NCBI RefSeq assembly: GCF_013403875.1
Contig: NZ_JACBNX010000016.1
Coordinates: forward strand, 124,001 to 188,000
DNA: 64,000 nt
Reading direction: 5' to 3'
DNA from: Burkholderia guangdongensis
GTDB lineage: Bacteria > Pseudomonadota > Gammaproteobacteria > Burkholderiales > Burkholderiaceae
Under the pieces are notes generated by a model that was not told the DNA's origin, ran no database searches, and was given only the letters and a program-made list of their open reading frames with translations. A program made the translations under genes and the position numbers. This document shows positions 24,984 through 33,923 of the stretch, in pieces. How positions within the stretch are numbered: the first letter of the stretch is position 1; every line of letters starts with the position of its first letter.

Positions 24984-25051
24984 GCCCGCGATTCGACTTG
25001 GCTTGCAGTCTGTTGGTGGGTATGTGGTACTGCGTGCCGCTGCGCCGCGAA

Positions 25052-25066
25052 TGGCATATCGCTTGC
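25052..25066 (+). promoter_or_regulatory. Sigma-54 promoter for tctC
   Basis: TGGCATATCGCTTGC shows GG-N10-GC with consensus TGGCA and TTGC, 92 bp before the tctC start. Confidence 0.65.
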
Positions 25067-25158
25067 GTATGCATTGCTGGCACCTAAGCCGATCCCCGGC
25101 TCGGGTCCGCCGGGCCCGATCTCGACGGCCGGCATATTCAAAAATCTCAGGAGACACC

Positions 25159-26148
25159 ATGTCGATCAAAACCTTCACTCGCAAATGGCTGTGCGGCGTT
25201 GTTGTCATGTTGAGTATGACGGCGCATGCCGATACGTTCCCGTCGAAGCCGATTACGATTTACATCGGCTTTGGTCCAGGCGGTGCGACGGACACGGTCG
25301 CGCGCTTGTATGCGCAGAAGCTGTCGCAGGTGCTCAATACGCCGGTCATCATTGAAAATCGCCCCGGCGCCAATCAGTTGCCGGCGATCCGAAGTCTCCA
25401 GTCGGCCCAGCCTGACGGCTACACCCTATTGATCGCGGGCGGCAGCGCACTGACGGAAGCTCCCGTCATTCGTGCGGGGCTCGGATACGATCCGCTGAAA
25501 GATTTCAGTCTCATCGGCAACATCGGGTCGCAGCCGTGCGTGCTCACTGTGGGCAACTCGGTGCCGGCCAATTCCGTTGCAGAGTTGATCGCTTATGCGA
25601 AAGCTCATCCTGATTCGCTCAACTATTCGTCGGCCGGCGTCGGGACGGCAGGGCACCTCGAATCACTCTACTTTCAACATGTCACGGGGACGAAGATGAC
25701 GCACATTCCGTTCAAGTCCGACGCCGAGACATCGCGCGAACTCATGGCCGGCACCGTGCAACTCGACGTGCTGACAGCGCAGTTTGCCGTTCCCCTCATC
25801 AAATCCGGGAAGCTCAAAGGGTTGATGATCACGACGCAGCAGCAACAATCGTATCTGCCCAATGTGCCGGGTGTGGACGGCGTGAACGTCAAGGGCCTGG
25901 AGGGCCTCGATCCCTGCACGTTTTATAGTCTGCTGGGACCAGTCGGGATGCCAGCAGACGTCGTCGCGCGTTTGAACGATGCGCTCAACAAGATCGCGGC
26001 AATGCCCGATGTGGCGAGCCGGATGCGCGATTCGCTGTTCATCGAGCCGGTACAGAGTACGCCCGCGTCATTCCGGCAATTTGTCGTGAAAGAGCTCGCG
26101 AAATGGCGGGAGGTCGCGAAAGCGGCGAATCTGAAATTGCTTCAATAG
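25159..26148 (+). CDS. tctC: Tripartite tricarboxylate transporter substrate-binding protein (TctC/Bug)
   Basis: 329 residues with a Sec signal peptide (MSIKTFTRKWLCGVVVMLSMTAHA). The mature Bug protein starts DTFPSKPITIYIGFGPGGATDTVARLYAQKL, the usual ligand loop, followed by VIIENRPGANQLPAI and PDGYTLLIAGG. CAGGAG precedes the ATG. It binds a carboxylated solute in the periplasm and delivers it to a TctAB membrane pair; a suitable tctBA pair is 3.5 kb downstream (29640-31654). The genes between them point to CoA-linked metabolism, so the ligand is probably the island's carboxylic acid substrate. Confidence 0.93.
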   Translation: MSIKTFTRKWLCGVVVMLSMTAHADTFPSKPITIYIGFGPGGATDTVARLYAQKLSQVLNTPVIIENRPGANQLPAIRSLQSAQPDGYTLLIAGGSALTEAPVIRAGLGYDPLKDFSLIGNIGSQPCVLTVGNSVPANSVAELIAYAKAHPDSLNYSSAGVGTAGHLESLYFQHVTGTKMTHIPFKSDAETSRELMAGTVQLDVLTAQFAVPLIKSGKLKGLMITTQQQQSYLPNVPGVDGVNVKGLEGLDPCTFYSLLGPVGMPADVVARLNDALNKIAAMPDVASRMRDSLFIEPVQSTPASFRQFVVKELAKWREVAKAANLKLLQ

Positions 26149-26156
26149 TCCTGAAA

Positions 26157-26206
26157 CCCGGGTGCTGCCCCACCCGGGATGGAGGGCACAGCACCCGGCC
26201 CTCCAT
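26157..26206. terminator. Two adjacent hairpins between convergent genes
   Basis: Perfect 8-bp stem 26157-26164/26171-26178 and 9-bp stem 26179-26187/26198-26206 lie between the tctC stop and the convergent amidohydrolase stop. Neither has a long T run, so termination efficiency is uncertain. Confidence 0.45.
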
Positions 26207-26227
26207 CGCTCGTTCCGTATGGGACGT

Positions 26228-27295
26228 TCAAACGGCAGTACCGTAATCGAGCTGGTACACACGCTTGGCCGTACCGCTGAAGATCGATGCCTTTTCATCA
26301 TCGGAGCAGCCGGCAGTGATCCGCTTGAATGTGTTCCAGATAGCTCCATACGTACAACCGGCCTTTTCGACCGGGAAGTTGGACGCTGCCATGCAGCGCT
26401 GCGCGCCGAACAGTTCGACGCACGGCTCGATATACGGCCGCCACAATTCGGCAAGGTGTGCGGATGTCGGCGGCGTCGACTCGGTCGTGAAATCGAAATT
26501 GCCGAGACACATCAGCAAGCCGCCCATCTTGATCGATACGTTCGGGCATCCAGCGAGTTCGCGCATACTGGCGAGCCAGTGCGCGTGGGTCTCGTCTTCC
26601 TTGCCCGCGTAAGAACTATGGCCGACGGGACTTCCAGAGTGAATCAGCACGACGCTGGCGTCCGGATGCGCGCGCGCCAGCGCGGTTACGTCGGGAATCT
26701 GAGGATGGAAGATGCTTGCTTCGAACACGAGTCCCATTGAAGTCAGCATATCGATTCCGTTACCGAACGCAGGCTCCAGATACAAACCCGCACGATCGGC
26801 GCCGGTGGGGCCGCGCACGATCGGATCCGGGTCCCATTTCGCTCGCTGCCGGATACCCTTGAGCCGGCCATTGGCGGCGTCGAGATGAGCATGCAGCGTT
26901 TCTGCGACCCTTTCACCGATTGTCAGATCCGCGAAGCCGACGATGCCGGCCGCCGCATGGACCGACGTGTATTTTCGGCTCTCCGCCATCGCCCCCATGC
27001 CGGCGGCAAACTCCGTTTCGCCGATGCATTTCAGGTGTTCCGGACCGTCCGCGCGGTAGAACGCGTTGCATTCGATGAAAACGGTCGCTTCGATGTTGTG
27101 TCCCGACTCCGATGCGTCGCGAGCGAATTCCTCGACGAAATATTTGTATCCGCTCTTGTGATGCCAGAAATGCACGTGCGGGTCCACGATAGGAAGGTCG
27201 GGAGCAATCGCTTTCTCGGGTAAAGCGCGCGATAGCCATTCTTCGTTCGGCCGCTGCGTTTGCCCGAAGACGGACGACTTGTGTGGGGTGCTCAT
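26228..27295 (-). CDS. Amidohydrolase (2-pyrone-4,6-dicarboxylate lactonase-like, TIM barrel)
   Basis: 355 residues. The metal-site motif HVHFW (IVDPHVHFWHHKSG, residues ~38-50) follows an N-terminal extension. Later motifs FIECNAF, GFADLTIGE, LKGIRQRAKWDPDP, VLIHSGSPVG and AASNFPVEKAG match the amidohydrolase-2 family, which includes LigI lactonases and metal-dependent decarboxylases. It follows a CMD gene by 111 bp and is probably expressed with it from a sigma-54 promoter. Hydrolysis of a lactone or cyclic intermediate fits the context; decarboxylation is an alternative. Confidence 0.88.
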   Translation of the reverse strand: MSTPHKSSVFGQTQRPNEEWLSRALPEKAIAPDLPIVDPHVHFWHHKSGYKYFVEEFARDASESGHNIEATVFIECNAFYRADGPEHLKCIGETEFAAGMGAMAESRKYTSVHAAAGIVGFADLTIGERVAETLHAHLDAANGRLKGIRQRAKWDPDPIVRGPTGADRAGLYLEPAFGNGIDMLTSMGLVFEASIFHPQIPDVTALARAHPDASVVLIHSGSPVGHSSYAGKEDETHAHWLASMRELAGCPNVSIKMGGLLMCLGNFDFTTESTPPTSAHLAELWRPYIEPCVELFGAQRCMAASNFPVEKAGCTYGAIWNTFKRITAGCSDDEKASIFSGTAKRVYQLDYGTAV

Positions 27296-27406
27296 GAATT
27301 ATTCCTGAATCGAAAGGACCGCGAAGCGAGCCGCATCCGCAGCGTGCAGACCGGGGCCGGCTCGAGTGTCGGCGGGGAAGAGCGGGGTGTTGTGCCGGAA
27401 TCAGGT

Positions 27407-27730
27407 TTATTGCGCGTCATCGCGCTCGAGCAAGGGCAGCGCTGCTTTCCCCGCGCACAGTCCGGCTGGCCAGCCCGCATAGAAAGTGACCTGGACGACC
27501 AGGCCGCGAAGCTCGTCAAGCGTGAGGCCGTTGTCGACGCCGCGACTCATCCAGATTTTCAGCTCTTCGAGTTTTCCCGTTGCGGCAAGGACGGAGCACG
27601 TGACGAGAATGCGATCGCGAAACGACATTTCCGGTTGCTTCCACACGTCGCCAAGCAGCACCTGTTCGCGAATTCGGGCGAGCTGCGGCACGGCCGCGTA
27701 AACGCGCGCACCTTCAGAATCTGGCTTCAT
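27407..27730 (-). CDS. Carboxymuconolactone decarboxylase-family protein (PcaC-like)
   Basis: 107 residues. FRDRILVTCSVLAATGKLEELKIWMSRGVDNGLTLDELRGLVVQVTFYAGWPAGLCAGKAALPLLE is the PcaC-type single CMD domain, close in layout to true 4-carboxymuconolactone decarboxylase, although the usual His of the FHL segment is replaced (KIWMSRG). The start at 27730 has AGGAG 8 bp upstream; the frame to 27859 has no ribosome site. It precedes the amidohydrolase, a plausible lactone-processing pair. Confidence 0.82.
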   Translation of the reverse strand: MKPDSEGARVYAAVPQLARIREQVLLGDVWKQPEMSFRDRILVTCSVLAATGKLEELKIWMSRGVDNGLTLDELRGLVVQVTFYAGWPAGLCAGKAALPLLERDDAQ

Positions 27731-27839
27731 CAATTGACTCCTGGATTGCGATCGAGGGTTTCCCCAAGCCGATCGGTGGACATGATCGATACGCACTTTC
27801 GCGCCAACTCGGTACGGCTGCGAATAGCAATCAATTTCA

Positions 27840-27854
27840 GCAAAAGCTATGCCA
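27840..27854 (-). promoter_or_regulatory. Sigma-54 promoter for CMD-amidohydrolase operon
   Basis: Minus-strand TGGCATAGCTTTTGC has GG-N10-GC with consensus ends, 110 bp before the start at 27730. Confidence 0.6.
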
Positions 27855-27992
27855 GCCACCAGTTCGGCTCGGTGGGCGGCAGAATCGCTTGCCGGCGAAT
27901 GGAAGGTCGGCGTCGGGTAGTCGGTGACGTTGCCGATCGCGATTCGCGAGATCGCGCCCGGCGACGTCGACGCGCCGGACCATCAGGGGCGG

Positions 27993-28011
27993 GTGTCCGC
28001 ATCGACGACAT
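27993..28011. promoter_or_regulatory. Enhancer-like dyad GTGTC-N9-GACAT
   Basis: It lies between two divergent sigma-54 promoters, about 150 bp from the -24 at 27852 and 135 bp from that at 28137. It is a member of the shared motif family described in the findings. Confidence 0.6.
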
Positions 28012-28135
28012 GTCCATGTGCTGCGGCGACACGTTGGCCATGTCGACGACACAGCGTGCGAGTCGGGATGTGCCGATGCGAGTCGCGCGGGGCGGGTATT
28101 GGCAGACGGGTTCGAGAAGATGATCGGCGGCCGCA

Positions 28136-28150
28136 TGGCATGAGACTTGC
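28136..28150 (+). promoter_or_regulatory. Sigma-54 promoter for CaiB-type CoA-transferase
   Basis: TGGCATGAGACTTGC, GG-N10-GC, 40 bp before the ATG at 28190. Confidence 0.65.
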
Positions 28151-28189
28151 CGTGCGAATACCGCTGCTACTCATTTCTTTACGAAAAAC

Positions 28190-29419
28190 ATGAACGCTTT
28201 CGACTCATTGCCCACTCTCTGCGAGAAAACACCTTTGAAACTGCTCGACGGCGTGCGCGTGCTGGACCTCACTTCGTCCGTTGCAGGACCGTATGCCACC
28301 TTGCTGCTCGCGGATTTCGGCGCAACGGTCGTCAAGATCGAGCCACCCGGCCAAGGTGACGACGTGCGTGCGTGGGGCCCCCCCTTTCTTGACGGTGAGT
28401 CGCTGTGGTATCTCAGCGTGAACCGCAACAAGCACAGTCTGACGCTCGATTACAGCAAGCCCCAAGGCCTTGAGCTGCTCAAACGCATGGTGGCGAGCGC
28501 CGACGTGGTGGTCGTCAACAGGACGGCGCCGATTCAGCGCAAGCTCGGTATCGACTACGCGAGTCTCTGCCAGGTCAACCCGCGGCTGATCCACGCTTCA
28601 GTCTCGGGCTTCGGTCTCGATGGCGAGCGCAGCGACATGCCGTGCTACGACCTGATCGCCGAAGGCTATAGCGGCGTGATGGATCTGACCGGCGAGGCGG
28701 ATAGCGGTCCACAGAAAATCGGCACGCCGGCTGCCGATCTGCTTGCCGGCAGCGATGCGGCGCTTGCGGTGCTCGCGGCGCTCGTCGACCGGAATCGTAC
28801 CGGGCAGGGACATTGCATCGACGTCTCGATGATCGAGAGCATGACGCGCTTCATGACGCCGCGAATCGTTCCGTATCTCGGCTCGGGCGACGTGCCGCGC
28901 CGTTCGGGTGGGCGAGATAGCGTCATCGCCGTCTACCAGGTCTTTGAGGCCGCCGACGCGCCGCTCACGATCGGTTTGGGGAATGACGGCATCTGGAAGC
29001 GATTCTGGCGCGCGGTCGGCGAACCGGAATTCGGGCAGGCGGCCTGCTACGCGAGCAACAGCGATCGGCGTCGTTTGCGCGACGAGATTGTCGAGAAGAT
29101 TCAGTCAATTATTGGCAAGCATCGTCGCGATCACTGGCTCGAGATCTTCCGCGATGCCCGTATCCCGGCCGGTCCGATCAATCGGATCGACGAAGTGGCA
29201 GCGGATCCCGAACTGCGTCGCCGCGGATTCTTTTACGCGGTTCCCCGCGGTGACGCGCAGATTCCGCAGGTCGGGCTGGGTATCCATGTCGACGGGAACG
29301 CGCATACGTTTCACAAGCCGCCGCCTCGTCTCGGCGAGGACAGTCAGGACGTGCTGCGTGCGTGGCTCGACATCGATGGCGAGACACTTCGACGGCTGAA
29401 AGAAGAGGGCATCGTGTGA
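28190..29419 (+). CDS. CaiB/BaiF (family III) CoA-transferase
   Basis: 409 residues. Family III marks: VLDLTSSVAGPYATLLLADFGATVVKIEPP at the N-terminus, NRNKHSLTLDYSKPQG, and the nucleophilic Asp154 in CYDLIAEGYSGVMDLTG. These enzymes move CoA from a donor thioester to a carboxylate, giving a cheap activation route. The Asp context matches formyl-CoA transferase-type proteins, unlike the paralogue at 35482 which has racemase residues. It sits behind its own sigma-54 promoter and upstream of tctBA, so it probably activates the imported acid. Confidence 0.9.
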   Translation: MNAFDSLPTLCEKTPLKLLDGVRVLDLTSSVAGPYATLLLADFGATVVKIEPPGQGDDVRAWGPPFLDGESLWYLSVNRNKHSLTLDYSKPQGLELLKRMVASADVVVVNRTAPIQRKLGIDYASLCQVNPRLIHASVSGFGLDGERSDMPCYDLIAEGYSGVMDLTGEADSGPQKIGTPAADLLAGSDAALAVLAALVDRNRTGQGHCIDVSMIESMTRFMTPRIVPYLGSGDVPRRSGGRDSVIAVYQVFEAADAPLTIGLGNDGIWKRFWRAVGEPEFGQAACYASNSDRRRLRDEIVEKIQSIIGKHRRDHWLEIFRDARIPAGPINRIDEVAADPELRRRGFFYAVPRGDAQIPQVGLGIHVDGNAHTFHKPPPRLGEDSQDVLRAWLDIDGETLRRLKEEGIV

Positions 29420-29450
29420 TTCATATCGATAAGCCCGGCCATTGGCACAG

Positions 29451-29465
29451 TGGCACGTGACTTGC
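29451..29465 (+). promoter_or_regulatory. Sigma-54 promoter for tctBA
   Basis: TGGCACGTGACTTGC equals the consensus TGGCACG-N4-TTGC exactly. The tctB start is 175 bp downstream. Confidence 0.75.
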
Positions 29466-29517
29466 GTGACTGCAATCGATCCTCGGAACCATTCCATATA
29501 CGTCCGATGGAGGAGAC

Positions 29518-29661
29518 ATGACATCGAGATCTTCATTTCAGCGCTCATGCGTCGCGGATGCCGCGCGCGCGTGCGAACGGTATTCCTCTCGATACGGAGA
29601 AGTTCGTCGAATCCGTCGCGTGACTGACCGGGAGGCGGTATGGCGCACGTACGCGGCTTGA
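29518..29661 (+). CDS. Possible 47-residue leader ORF overlapping tctB
   Basis: ATG 29518 is preceded by an unusually strong Shine-Dalgarno (GGAGGAG, 4 bp spacing) about 40 nt after the predicted sigma-54 start point. The frame encodes a basic 47-residue peptide (MTSRSSFQRSCVAD...) and ends inside tctB. It resembles no known protein and could be a translated leader or a gene remnant. Coding evidence beyond the ribosome site is lacking. Confidence 0.3.
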   Translation: MTSRSSFQRSCVADAARACERYSSRYGEVRRIRRVTDREAVWRTYAA

Positions 29662-30107
29662 AAAAGGACGTGTGGGGCGGCCTGCTGATGACGTGTATCG
29701 GGATATGGGTCGCCGTCCATTCTATTTCCTATAGCGTCGGCACATTGACGCACATGGGGCCCGGTTATTTCCCGCTGGCGCTCGGCGCGATTCTCGCGCT
29801 GACTGGCATTGCGATCGGCATCAAGGGTTTGACGGCGGATTCCGGCCAGCGACGCAGCGCACGCCGGCCAGAGTGGAAAGCATGGATGCTCATTTGCGCC
29901 GGCCTCATCGCTTTCATCGTATTCGCCAAATATGTGGGACTCGTCGCCGCGACGTTCGCGACCGTCTTCATTTCGGCGCTCGGTGACAGGGACAATTCGT
30001 GGCGCTCCGCGAGTGCGCTGGCGATCGCGATGGTCATCGTCGGCGTCGTCGTATTCGGATGGGCACTGAAGGTTCAACTTCCGCTGTTCAAGTGGGGGGG
30101 CGCATGA
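29640..30107 (+). CDS. tctB: Tripartite tricarboxylate transporter small membrane subunit
   Basis: 155 residues with four hydrophobic segments (around residues 12-30, 44-62, 80-112 and 127-145), the normal size and topology of TctB. The HMGPGYFPLALGAILALTGIAIGIKGL segment is typical. GGGAGG precedes the ATG. Its stop overlaps the tctA start (ATGA), so the membrane subunits are co-translated. It works with TctA and the binding protein TctC in Na+ or H+ driven uptake. Confidence 0.92.
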   Translation: MAHVRGLKKDVWGGLLMTCIGIWVAVHSISYSVGTLTHMGPGYFPLALGAILALTGIAIGIKGLTADSGQRRSARRPEWKAWMLICAGLIAFIVFAKYVGLVAATFATVFISALGDRDNSWRSASALAIAMVIVGVVVFGWALKVQLPLFKWGGA

Positions 30108-31654
30108 TCTGGCAAACGCTTCACGATCTCTGGTATGGCTTCTCGGTGGCGTTGCTGCCACAGAACCTCATGTGGTCGTTCTTCGGTGTGCTGGTCGGCA
30201 ACCTGATCGGTGTGTTGCCCGGCATGGGTGCGCTGTCGACGATTGCGATGCTGTTGCCGTTGACCTATACGATGCATGCCGTGCCGGCGTTGCTGATGCT
30301 GGCCGGTATCTTCTATGGATCGCAATACGGCGGCGCAATCGGTGCGATTCTTCTGAATCTCCCGTCTCATCCGCCGCACGCAGTGACATGCATCGACGGA
30401 TATCCGCTGACGCAGCAGGGAAAGGGAGGAACTGCGCTCGGAATAACGATGATCTCGTCATTCTTCGCCGCATCGATCGGCATTGTCGTGATGATCGTCG
30501 CATCTCCGCTGCTCGTGAAAGTCGCATTTGAATTCGGGCCCGCCGAGATCTTCTCGATCATGTTGCTCGGATTGATCGCCGGATCGACGATGGCGCGGGG
30601 CTCCGCGCTCAAGGGGATCGCGATGACGACGCTCGGTCTGTTGTTCGGTATCGTCGGCACCGATGTCAACACCGGGGTAGAACGATTCACGTTCGGTTTC
30701 GTCGATCTGTCCAACCATCTCGAACTCGTTGCACTCGCAATGGGACTGTTCGGTGTGGCAGATTTCCTCCGTAACGTGAACCACGTGCACTTCGTCGGCA
30801 CGAACGCGAAGGTGCGTCTGCGCGACATGCGACCGTCGCGTGCGGAATTGAAGCGCTCGTTCATGCCGATGGTGCGAGGCACGCTCGTTGGAACGCTGTT
30901 CGGCGCGATCCCGGGCACCGGCCCGACGATCACGACGTTTATTGCGTACGCGCTCGAACGCAAGGTCTCGAAAACGCCGGAGCGGTTCGGGCATGGCGCG
31001 ATCGAGGGAGTGGCGAGCCCCGAAGCGTCCACGCATGCGAAGACGCAAGTGGATTTCATTCCGACGATGAGCCTCGGTATCCCCGGCGACGCGGTAATGG
31101 CGCTGCTGCTTGGTGCGTTGCTGATTCAGGGGTATCAACCTGGACCGCAATTAATCACCGAGCACGCCGACCTGTTCTGGGGGTTGATCGCGAGCTTCTG
31201 GATCGGCAACGTGTTGTTGCTGATCCTGAACGTGCCAATGATCGGTATCTGGGTGAAGGTGCTCCAGGTGCCATACCGATACATGTACCCGGCGGCGCTG
31301 TTCTTTATCGCAGTGGGGGTCTACAGCACCAATAACAGCCTATTCGAAGTAGGCGAGGTATTGGTATTCGGTCTGATAGGTGCGGTGCTGCTGGCGCTCG
31401 AGTTTCCGGTCGCGACCATTCTCCTCGGGTACGTGCTGGGCCCGATGGTAGAAGAGAATTTTCGCCGATCGCTACTGCTATCCCGAGGCGACGTGCTCGT
31501 ATTTTTCGAGCGTCCGATCAGCGCGGCGTTCATGTCCGTCTGCATTGTGCTGGTGGTTGCGCAATTGTTCTTCACATGGCGAGCGAGCAGAAACCGGGGG
31601 CAAGCGAAACCGTCGGACGACTTTCGCTCGATCGAGGGCGCCGGGGCTGAATAG
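30104..31654 (+). CDS. tctA: Tripartite tricarboxylate transporter large membrane subunit
   Basis: 516 residues, about twelve transmembrane helices. TctA signatures are present: NLIGVLPGMGALSTIAMLLPLTY, YGSQYGGAIGAILLNLPSHPPHAVTCIDGYPLTQQGKGGTAL, and the repeat GTLFGAIPGTGPTITTFIAYALERKVSKTPERFGHGAIEGVASPE with TMSLGIPGDAVMALLLGALLIQGYQPGP. It starts within the tctB stop. It forms the permease channel in the inner membrane. Confidence 0.95.
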   Translation: MIWQTLHDLWYGFSVALLPQNLMWSFFGVLVGNLIGVLPGMGALSTIAMLLPLTYTMHAVPALLMLAGIFYGSQYGGAIGAILLNLPSHPPHAVTCIDGYPLTQQGKGGTALGITMISSFFAASIGIVVMIVASPLLVKVAFEFGPAEIFSIMLLGLIAGSTMARGSALKGIAMTTLGLLFGIVGTDVNTGVERFTFGFVDLSNHLELVALAMGLFGVADFLRNVNHVHFVGTNAKVRLRDMRPSRAELKRSFMPMVRGTLVGTLFGAIPGTGPTITTFIAYALERKVSKTPERFGHGAIEGVASPEASTHAKTQVDFIPTMSLGIPGDAVMALLLGALLIQGYQPGPQLITEHADLFWGLIASFWIGNVLLLILNVPMIGIWVKVLQVPYRYMYPAALFFIAVGVYSTNNSLFEVGEVLVFGLIGAVLLALEFPVATILLGYVLGPMVEENFRRSLLLSRGDVLVFFERPISAAFMSVCIVLVVAQLFFTWRASRNRGQAKPSDDFRSIEGAGAE

Positions 31655-31753
31655 TCGGATCGGTGGGGCAGCGCGTCGCTTGGAGCGTGCATGCCGACAT
31701 GAATGAATGGACCCCGTATCGATCGGCATGCGGTTGTCGCGGCAGGCAACACG

Positions 31754-31772
31754 ATGTCTTCGGTGCGGACAT
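31754..31772. promoter_or_regulatory. Enhancer-like dyad ATGTC-N9-GACAT
   Basis: Perfect half-sites with the same 9-bp spacing as the other dyads, centred 51 bp upstream of the -24 element at 31814. Confidence 0.6.
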
Positions 31773-31812
31773 TTCGTACCGTGCAAGCGTCGATGTACGC
31801 GAATTCCGGCGT

Positions 31813-31827
31813 TGGCGCGATGTTTGC
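31813..31827 (+). promoter_or_regulatory. Sigma-54 promoter for the 31883-36603 beta-oxidation operon
   Basis: TGGCGCGATGTTTGC, flanked by T on both sides, has GG-N10-GC and differs from consensus only in the A of GGCACG. It lies 56 bp before the ATG at 31883. Confidence 0.72.
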
Positions 31828-31882
31828 TTATTCGTAGACGACGGGCGAAACGTCGCCTTCCAAAAGTGGTCAGGAGAATGGC

Positions 31883-32653
31883 ATGCCGATTCAAACCAGT
31901 GTCGAAGGTCCGATTGCGTATATCACGCTGAACCGGCCGGAGGCACTCAACGCACTGAGTTTCGAAGTCCTGCAGGAATTGTCCGATGCGCTCGATCGGG
32001 TCGCCGCATCGGACGCGCGCGCGCTGGTGATCACCGGCCGCGGCGAAAAGGCATTCTGCGCGGGCGCGGACATCCGCGAATTGATGGGCCGGGATCTCGT
32101 CGCGGAGCGGGACGGGGCATTGTTCGGCCAGGCGACGTTCGTGAAGCTCGATCGTTTGCGCATTCCGTCCATCGCCGTCATTCATGGCTACGCATTCGGC
32201 GGCGGTCTCGAGCTGGCAATGGCGTGTACGTTCCGCATCGCAACGGCAAAGGCGAAAGTCGGCTTGCCCGAAATCAAGCTCGGTCTGATTCCCGGTTACG
32301 GCGGCACGCAGCGCTTGCCTCGCCTCGTGGGCCAGGCGCGGGCGCTCGACATCGTGATGTCCGGGCGAACCGTCGGTGCCGAGGAGGCGGAGCGTATCGG
32401 TCTCGTGAACTGCATCGTCGAGGACGGCGATCCCCGGACGCTCGGGGCGGAGTATGCGCAGCGCTATATCGGCTTCAGCAAGTGCGCGTCGCTGTTCGCG
32501 CGCGAAGCCGTGCACCGTGCGGCCGACGTCGATCTCGTCGAAGGACTTCGCATCGAAGCGGATTTGTCGACGCTGGCATACCGCACGCAGGATGCAGCCG
32601 AAGGCATGCGCGCTTTCATCGAAAAGCGGCAGCCGGAATTCAAGGACGCCTGA
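31883..32653 (+). CDS. Enoyl-CoA hydratase (BadK-like crotonase)
   Basis: 256-residue crotonase. Both hydratase glutamates are present: Glu110 in FGGGLELAMAC and Glu130 in GLPEIKLGLIPGYGGTQRLPRLVG. The oxyanion-hole glycines lie in FCAGADI and GGGLE. It should hydrate a 2-enoyl-CoA to a 3-hydroxyacyl-CoA. It is the first gene of an operon with an acyl-CoA dehydrogenase, a split 3-hydroxyacyl-CoA dehydrogenase and a racemase-like protein, that is, one full beta-oxidation spiral without thiolase. BadK of the cyclohexanecarboxylate route is a close relative in style. Confidence 0.92.
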   Translation: MPIQTSVEGPIAYITLNRPEALNALSFEVLQELSDALDRVAASDARALVITGRGEKAFCAGADIRELMGRDLVAERDGALFGQATFVKLDRLRIPSIAVIHGYAFGGGLELAMACTFRIATAKAKVGLPEIKLGLIPGYGGTQRLPRLVGQARALDIVMSGRTVGAEEAERIGLVNCIVEDGDPRTLGAEYAQRYIGFSKCASLFAREAVHRAADVDLVEGLRIEADLSTLAYRTQDAAEGMRAFIEKRQPEFKDA

Positions 32654-32747
32654 CAGGCGGATAAACGCGAGGCGCGCCGACAGTCGCGGTGGACTGGAAT
32701 GCCCGATATCGACGCGTCAGTGGTTGCCAATTGAATCGGAACATGGA

Positions 32748-33914
32748 ATGAACATACTGGAGAGAATCGATTCTCGCATTCGCCTGGGCGACGATGAGCG
32801 GATGATCGTGGACAGCGTGCGGGCACTGGCTCGGGATCGGATCGCGCCTCACGCGGCCGAGTACGATCGTACCGGGACGTTTCCGCAGCAGAATATCGAC
32901 GCAATCAACGAGCTCGGCCTGAACGCAATGTTCATCCCGGATGCGTACGGCGGTGCGCAGCTGTCGTTCACGTGCTACGCACTGTGCGTGCGCGAGATCG
33001 CGAAGGCGTGTGCAGCGACCGGCATTATCTGGGCAACGAATTTCCATGCGATCAAGCCGCTGATCGAGTACGGCAGCGATGCGCAAAAGGCGCGCTTTCT
33101 GCCGGCAGTTGCGGGCGGCGCGCTGGCATCGCTGGCGATCACCGAGCCGGGTGCCGGTTCCGACGCGACGGGCATGAGGACGACGTTTCGCGAGGATGGC
33201 GACGAGATCGTGATCAACGGCGGCAAGACGTTCATTACCAACGGCGACGTCGCAGATCTGTATCTGCTGTTCGGCAAATGGGAAGGCATCGACGATCCGA
33301 AACGCGCGATCTCGGTGCTGATTCTCGAGAAGGGCACGCCGGGTCTGAGCGTGATCGGCGTCGAGGACAAGATGGGCACTCGCGCATCGGGGACGGCGAC
33401 GCTGTCGTTCGACAACTGCCGCGTACCTCGCGGGAATCTGGTTGGAGAACCTGGCGACGGGTTGCGAATTCTGCTGGGTTCGCTGAACCGCTCCCGGCCC
33501 AGCGTTGCCGCTCATGCGCTCGGTATCGCGCGGGGTGCGTTCGAGGATGCGGTTGCGTACATCAACGAGCGCAAGCAATCTGGCCGCAAAGTGATCGAGT
33601 TCCAGGGCATTCAATTCATGCTGGCTGATCTCGCATCGGAGCTCGCACTGTGTGAATCATGGCTTTGGCTGGTCGCCGGGATGATCGACGCCGGCGAAAC
33701 GGAATTCGGCATCGAAGCGTCGATGCTCAAGATGCGTGCATCGGACGCGGCGATGCGCATTACCACGGATGCGGTCCAATTGCTCGGTGGCTACGGATAT
33801 TGCTCGGACTATCGCGTCGAGCGGCTGATGCGTGACGCGAAGATCACGCAGATCTGGGAGGGAACCAATCAGGTTCATCGCCAGCTGATCGGACGCAGCT
33901 TTATTCTCAAATAG
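32748..33914 (+). CDS. Acyl-CoA dehydrogenase
   Basis: 388 residues, FAD-dependent. The three ACAD domains are visible: helical N-domain, beta-domain with SLAITEPGAGSDATGMRTTF and FITNGDVADLYLLF, and C-terminal helices with LLGGYGYCSDYRVERLMRDAKITQIWEGTNQV. The catalytic base is Glu371 in IWEGTNQ, the short- or medium-chain type position. Start ATG 32748 follows the ECH gene by 94 bp. It introduces the 2,3-double bond and passes electrons to ETF (a pair is at 56927-58639). Confidence 0.93.
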   Translation: MNILERIDSRIRLGDDERMIVDSVRALARDRIAPHAAEYDRTGTFPQQNIDAINELGLNAMFIPDAYGGAQLSFTCYALCVREIAKACAATGIIWATNFHAIKPLIEYGSDAQKARFLPAVAGGALASLAITEPGAGSDATGMRTTFREDGDEIVINGGKTFITNGDVADLYLLFGKWEGIDDPKRAISVLILEKGTPGLSVIGVEDKMGTRASGTATLSFDNCRVPRGNLVGEPGDGLRILLGSLNRSRPSVAAHALGIARGAFEDAVAYINERKQSGRKVIEFQGIQFMLADLASELALCESWLWLVAGMIDAGETEFGIEASMLKMRASDAAMRITTDAVQLLGGYGYCSDYRVERLMRDAKITQIWEGTNQVHRQLIGRSFILK

Positions 33915-33923
33915 GAGACGCGC

